Shown here: positions 61,343-64,000 of the stretch, one piece after another
How positions within the stretch are numbered: the stretch's first letter is position 1
Layout of the letters: every line of letters begins with the position of its first letter
Source: Anaerococcus prevotii DSM 20548
Lineage (GTDB): Bacteria > Bacillota > Clostridia > Tissierellales > Peptoniphilaceae
Assembly: GCF_000024105.1 (NCBI RefSeq)
Contig: NC_013171.1
Coordinates: 1,112,501 to 1,176,500 of the forward strand
Direction of reading: 5' to 3'
DNA length: 64,000 bases
The notes under the pieces: generated by a model
The model's input: the letters and a program-made list of their open reading frames with translations, nothing else
Told to the model about the DNA's origin: nothing
Databases searched by the model: none
Program-made: the position numbers and the translations under genes

Positions 61343-61378
61343 AAACTATTAATAAATCTCTTTATTAAATATTAATCC

Positions 61379-61858
61379 TTACATATTATCCTTTACAGCT
61401 ACGGCAACCATCTTTGCCACAGCTCTCAATTCTTCTTTGGCGTACATTTTCATATCCACTATCACTTTCCTATCACCTATCTCTAGTGGCTCTGCTATTA
61501 TTCTTACAGTCTCAGCCATAGGTGTTGGTTTTTTGAAGTTTATTTCAAGTCTTGCTGTGATAAATCTTCCTATTACTGTATCTTCAGTAAGGTCAAGGCC
61601 CTTATCCCTGTGTTTGAAGTAGGCAGCGGAAGCTGTTCCGTGGCAGTCAAATAGCATGGCTATCATTCCTCCAAATAGGTTTTGTGGGACTCCGCCTGTG
61701 TATTTATCATCTGGGACGATTTCTGCTATACAAGATTTCCCATCTTCACTTGGGTAGGATTTTAGGTGAAGTCCAGATTCGTTATCTGATCCACATCCCC
61801 AGCAGTGTTTGAATCTTTCTCCGTAGGTGTCTTGAATTGCTATTTTTTTCTTAGTCAT
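61379..61858 (-). CDS. Hotdog-fold thioesterase (PaaI-like)
   Basis: The 159-residue protein is a single hotdog domain, likely a small acyl-CoA thioesterase. The family motif is VPQNLFGGMIAMLFDCHGTASAAYF, with the Asp-His pair near residue 75. An N-terminal KHCWGCGSDNESGLHL cysteine cluster is typical of the subgroup. The acyl substrate is unknown; the enoyl-CoA hydratase-family gene at 62.3 kb is a nearby acyl-CoA enzyme. Confidence 0.88.
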   Translation of the reverse strand: MTKKKIAIQDTYGERFKHCWGCGSDNESGLHLKSYPSEDGKSCIAEIVPDDKYTGGVPQNLFGGMIAMLFDCHGTASAAYFKHRDKGLDLTEDTVIGRFITARLEINFKKPTPMAETVRIIAEPLEIGDRKVIVDMKMYAKEELRAVAKMVAVAVKDNM

Positions 61859-61901
61859 TTATTCCTTCTTCCTTATGCAAATGTTTTCTTCTATAATAAA
61901 T

Positions 61902-61934
61902 AAAACCAGCTCCCAGCCTTAGCTAGAAGCTAGT
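61902..61934 (-). terminator. Terminator after the 87-residue membrane protein gene
   Basis: ACTAGCT and AGCTGGT pair (one G-T) on the minus strand with an A/G-rich interior, followed by TTTTATTT. Confidence 0.55.
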
Positions 61935-61936
61935 AC

Positions 61937-62200
61937 TTACATTAAGCTATATCCTATCAGCATCACTAGTGGAAATGATAAAATCAGTAAGACATTTAAT
62001 AAGGCAACTGTTATTGTCTTTTCCTTGATAGCAAATAATAAGCCAACTATACCAAGTATTGGGCAAACTATTAGAGTTCCAATTCCTACAGGTCTTAAGT
62101 TCGTATAGGCTTCTAAGATATCAACAGGTAGGATCAAAGATATACCAAAGGCCAAAAGACCTATTATGAAAAATATCATACTTATCTTTCTCTTATTCAT
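61937..62200 (-). CDS. Small integral membrane protein
   Basis: I do not recognise the family of this 87-residue product. It has three hydrophobic helices (~6-25, ~35-57, ~62-85) and starts MNKRKISMIFFIIGLLAF. A GGAGGGGAAT site selects the ATG at 62200 over 62233. It lies between the thioesterase and enoyl-CoA hydratase-family genes and may be co-transcribed with the latter (49 bases apart). Confidence 0.65.
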   Translation of the reverse strand: MNKRKISMIFFIIGLLAFGISLILPVDILEAYTNLRPVGIGTLIVCPILGIVGLLFAIKEKTITVALLNVLLILSFPLVMLIGYSLM

Positions 62201-62249
62201 ATTCCCCTCCTCTATTAATAAATTTATACCCAATTTAAGCTAGAGCTAA

Positions 62250-63317
62250 TTATTTACTAAGCCTTTCTTCATAAGTCTTATCTATGCCCAAAAGCTCTTT
62301 AACCTTTGCCATATCTACTTCATCAAGACTCCTAATTGGCCACTTTGCTGAGTCTTCTTTATCGATCATGGTCACTCTTATTCCTTCTTCCATTGAACCG
62401 ATTTCTACTGAATATTTTAAAATTTCATAATCTAAATCTATTGTTTCAGCATAAGTTAAGTCCTTGCAGAGGAAATATTTCTCAAATTGTAGGCTTAACA
62501 TAAAAAGAAATCTCTCATTTTGGTTGGCAAGAGTTTTTTTAGCAAAGTCATCTTTTGTATTTGCCTTGAGTTTCTTATAGATTTCCTTATAGGAATCGAG
62601 GGAGAAGTATTCTTCAATCTTTCCTAAATCATCTTCTATTTTTGAAGTATTTTCCTTATTTTCATATTCTCTTAAAACTTTCCTAAACTCATCTAATAAC
62701 CTATCTCCTTCATACTGAACAGATAAATTAAAGAGTTTATTTATAATTTCTTCATACTTAGATGATTTAATATAGAAATCTGCTAGGTCATATTTAATAA
62801 GGTCACTTACCCCAAGACTTGATCCTGTCAAGGCAAGGTATTGGCCTAGGGCTTGTGGTAGCTTTGAAATCTCTTTACATACTCCAACATCTGGTACAAA
62901 GCCAAGTCTTGTCTCTGGCATGGCCCAGTTTGTCGTTTCATCAGCAATTTTTATGTCGGAGTTTATAGTAAGGCCAATTCCCCCTCCCATGGTTATCCCA
63001 AACCAGTGGCTGATTATCGGTTTTTCATATCTTTCGATGTACTTATCAAGCTCAAACTCTGTCCTAAAGAATTTATCCTTATCTTCCTCATCGTCATTTG
63101 TTAGATAATCCTCATAGACTTCCTTAAGGTCTCCTCCAGCACAAAATCCCTTCTCTGCCAAAGAATCAAATAGGACTGCCCTAATTCTTCCGTCATCCTT
63201 CCATTTTTCTAATATGTCATAAATCTCATATATCATATCAAGATTTAAAGCATTGATCTTCTCTCCCCTATCAAGATAGATAATACCTATATTATTTTTA
63301 ACTATTTCTCTTATCAT
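62250..63317 (-). CDS. Enoyl-CoA hydratase/isomerase family protein (3-hydroxyisobutyryl-CoA hydrolase-like)
   Basis: The 355-residue crotonase-fold protein has DRGEKINALNLDMI at the N-terminus, the oxyanion region EKGFCAGGDLKEVYED and HWFGITMGGGIGLTINSDIKIADE with AMPETRLGFVPDVG. The length and the long C-terminal extension (ECH_2) match 3-hydroxyisobutyryl-CoA hydrolases more than short enoyl-CoA hydratases. The route in valine degradation is not represented nearby, so the true substrate is open. Confidence 0.85.
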   Translation of the reverse strand: MIREIVKNNIGIIYLDRGEKINALNLDMIYEIYDILEKWKDDGRIRAVLFDSLAEKGFCAGGDLKEVYEDYLTNDDEEDKDKFFRTEFELDKYIERYEKPIISHWFGITMGGGIGLTINSDIKIADETTNWAMPETRLGFVPDVGVCKEISKLPQALGQYLALTGSSLGVSDLIKYDLADFYIKSSKYEEIINKLFNLSVQYEGDRLLDEFRKVLREYENKENTSKIEDDLGKIEEYFSLDSYKEIYKKLKANTKDDFAKKTLANQNERFLFMLSLQFEKYFLCKDLTYAETIDLDYEILKYSVEIGSMEEGIRVTMIDKEDSAKWPIRSLDEVDMAKVKELLGIDKTYEERLSK

Positions 63318-63507
63318 TTACCCTCCTATAACTTATAAATTTATTATTAAAATATTTACTTTAAATTAGGGATAATCCTCACTATTTATTTTTTATTCAC
63401 CTTATAATTTTACCCAAAAGGAAAAAATTCAAGCAAGCCAAGCACTTACCTGAATTCTAATTTTCTATATTAAGTTTATTAAGTTTCTTAAGAACATATA
63501 GGATGCT

Positions 63508-64000
63508 TTACTTTCTTTCTCTTAGGGGAAGATAGTCCCTCCTGTCATTTAGAGACTTGTAAGCAGGTCTGATTATCTTCTCATCTTGAATTTGCTCTAA
63601 CCTATGGGCAGACCAGCCAACTGTTCTTGCTATAGCAAACATAGGAAGGTAGAGCTCTTCAGGAATTTTTAGCATATCGTAGACAAAGCCCGAGTAAAGG
63701 TCTACATTGGCGCAAGGTGGATATGGCCTGTTTTGCCTTTGACTTATCAAGTCTTTTCCTATTTTTTCTACATTTTCTATAAAGTGAAAATCCTCTTCCC
63801 TTCCCTTGATTATAGAAAGTTCCCTGGCCTTTTTCTTAAGAAGAATTGCCCTAGGATCTGATAAGGTGTAGACGGCATGACCTAGACCGTATATTAAACC
63901 CTTCTTATCAAAGGCTTTTTTATCCAAAATCTTTTCTAGATAGGCTTTGATCTTAGATCTATCATCTAAATCATCCACGTTTTCTCTAATATCTTTAAGC
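63508..64000 (-). CDS. gltA: Citrate synthase, N-terminal part missing
   Basis: The frame continues off the right edge; about 164 C-terminal residues are visible. LIYGLGHAVYTLSDPRA holds an active-site His, and RPYPPCANVDLYSGFVYD and ARTVGWSAHRLEQI contain the Asp and Arg of the catalytic C-terminal domain. The end is YKSLNDRRDYLPLRERK. It condenses acetyl-CoA with oxaloacetate, probably for glutamate synthesis in an incomplete cycle. An internal GTG at 63978 is not the start, because the frame reads on through it. Confidence 0.9.
   Translation of the reverse strand, partial: LKDIRENVDDLDDRSKIKAYLEKILDKKAFDKKGLIYGLGHAVYTLSDPRAILLKKKARELSIIKGREEDFHFIENVEKIGKDLISQRQNRPYPPCANVDLYSGFVYDMLKIPEELYLPMFAIARTVGWSAHRLEQIQDEKIIRPAYKSLNDRRDYLPLRERK

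Noticed and set aside
1-64000. tRNA, rRNA, CRISPR, prophage, insertion sequences and origin of replication
   Set aside because: None was seen in the short intergenic regions; no direct repeat-spacer pattern, integrase, transposase or DnaA-box cluster. Small RNAs cannot be excluded without a search.

Overview
The window is 64 kb of low-GC, gene-dense DNA with almost all genes on the minus strand. Enzymes of a strict peptone- and amino-acid-fermenting anaerobe dominate: two pyruvate:ferredoxin oxidoreductases, a trimeric electron-bifurcating [FeFe] hydrogenase (HydABC), L-lactate dehydrogenase, threonine dehydratase, an iron alcohol dehydrogenase and many peptidases. AGGAGG-type ribosome sites and A+T-rich intergenic DNA fit the Firmicutes. 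The gene content suggests the Peptoniphilaceae, and Anaerococcus or a close relative is my best guess; that is an inference from content, not a database match.

Layout. 1-2.5 kb: a first nifJ, cut by the left edge. 2.7-7.3 kb: pepP-type aminopeptidase, uvrC and hprK, overlapping or nearly so. 7.5-9.2 kb (+): ychF and tdk. 9.3-23.5 kb: housekeeping genes (map, folC, trmB), two degV paralogues, a repair helicase, redox-repair genes (fRMsr, ArsC/Spx-like), an M20 amidohydrolase, an iron alcohol dehydrogenase and ilvA. 23.5-28.4 kb: a complete second nifJ directly upstream of ilvA, with a dicarboxylate/amino-acid symporter upstream of both. This suggests a unit for Ser/Thr uptake, deamination and 2-oxoacid oxidation. 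28.6-37.1 kb: ldh, an MprF-like lysyltransferase with an alpha/beta hydrolase, mgtE behind a short leader ORF, pepT, a HAD nucleotidase, maf and a membrane-anchored glutaminase-like protein. 37.4-39.1 kb: a TetR-controlled pair with matching operators. 39.2-43.5 kb: a PLD-nuclease/P-loop ATPase fusion beside a dynamin/Era-like GTPase. 43.6-48.9 kb (+): a flavoprotein, dhaKLM and a DEAD-box helicase. 49.0-53.2 kb: a glutaredoxin-like gene and hydCBA. 53.4-58.3 kb: a Bce-type peptide-antibiotic sensing and resistance module. 58.8-64 kb: a GNAT protein, a TetR/radical-SAM operon with two operators, a hotdog thioesterase, an enoyl-CoA hydratase-family gene and a citrate synthase cut by the right edge.

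The observations most worth following are the mgtE leader ORF with mutually exclusive hairpins, the PLD-ATPase fusion next to the GTPase, the nested structured element at 48.92-49.01 kb, two clear TetR operator sets, and a one-base frameshift in an acyltransferase-family membrane gene. I saw no tRNA, rRNA, CRISPR array, prophage or intact insertion sequence, but I had no search tool to exclude small RNA genes.
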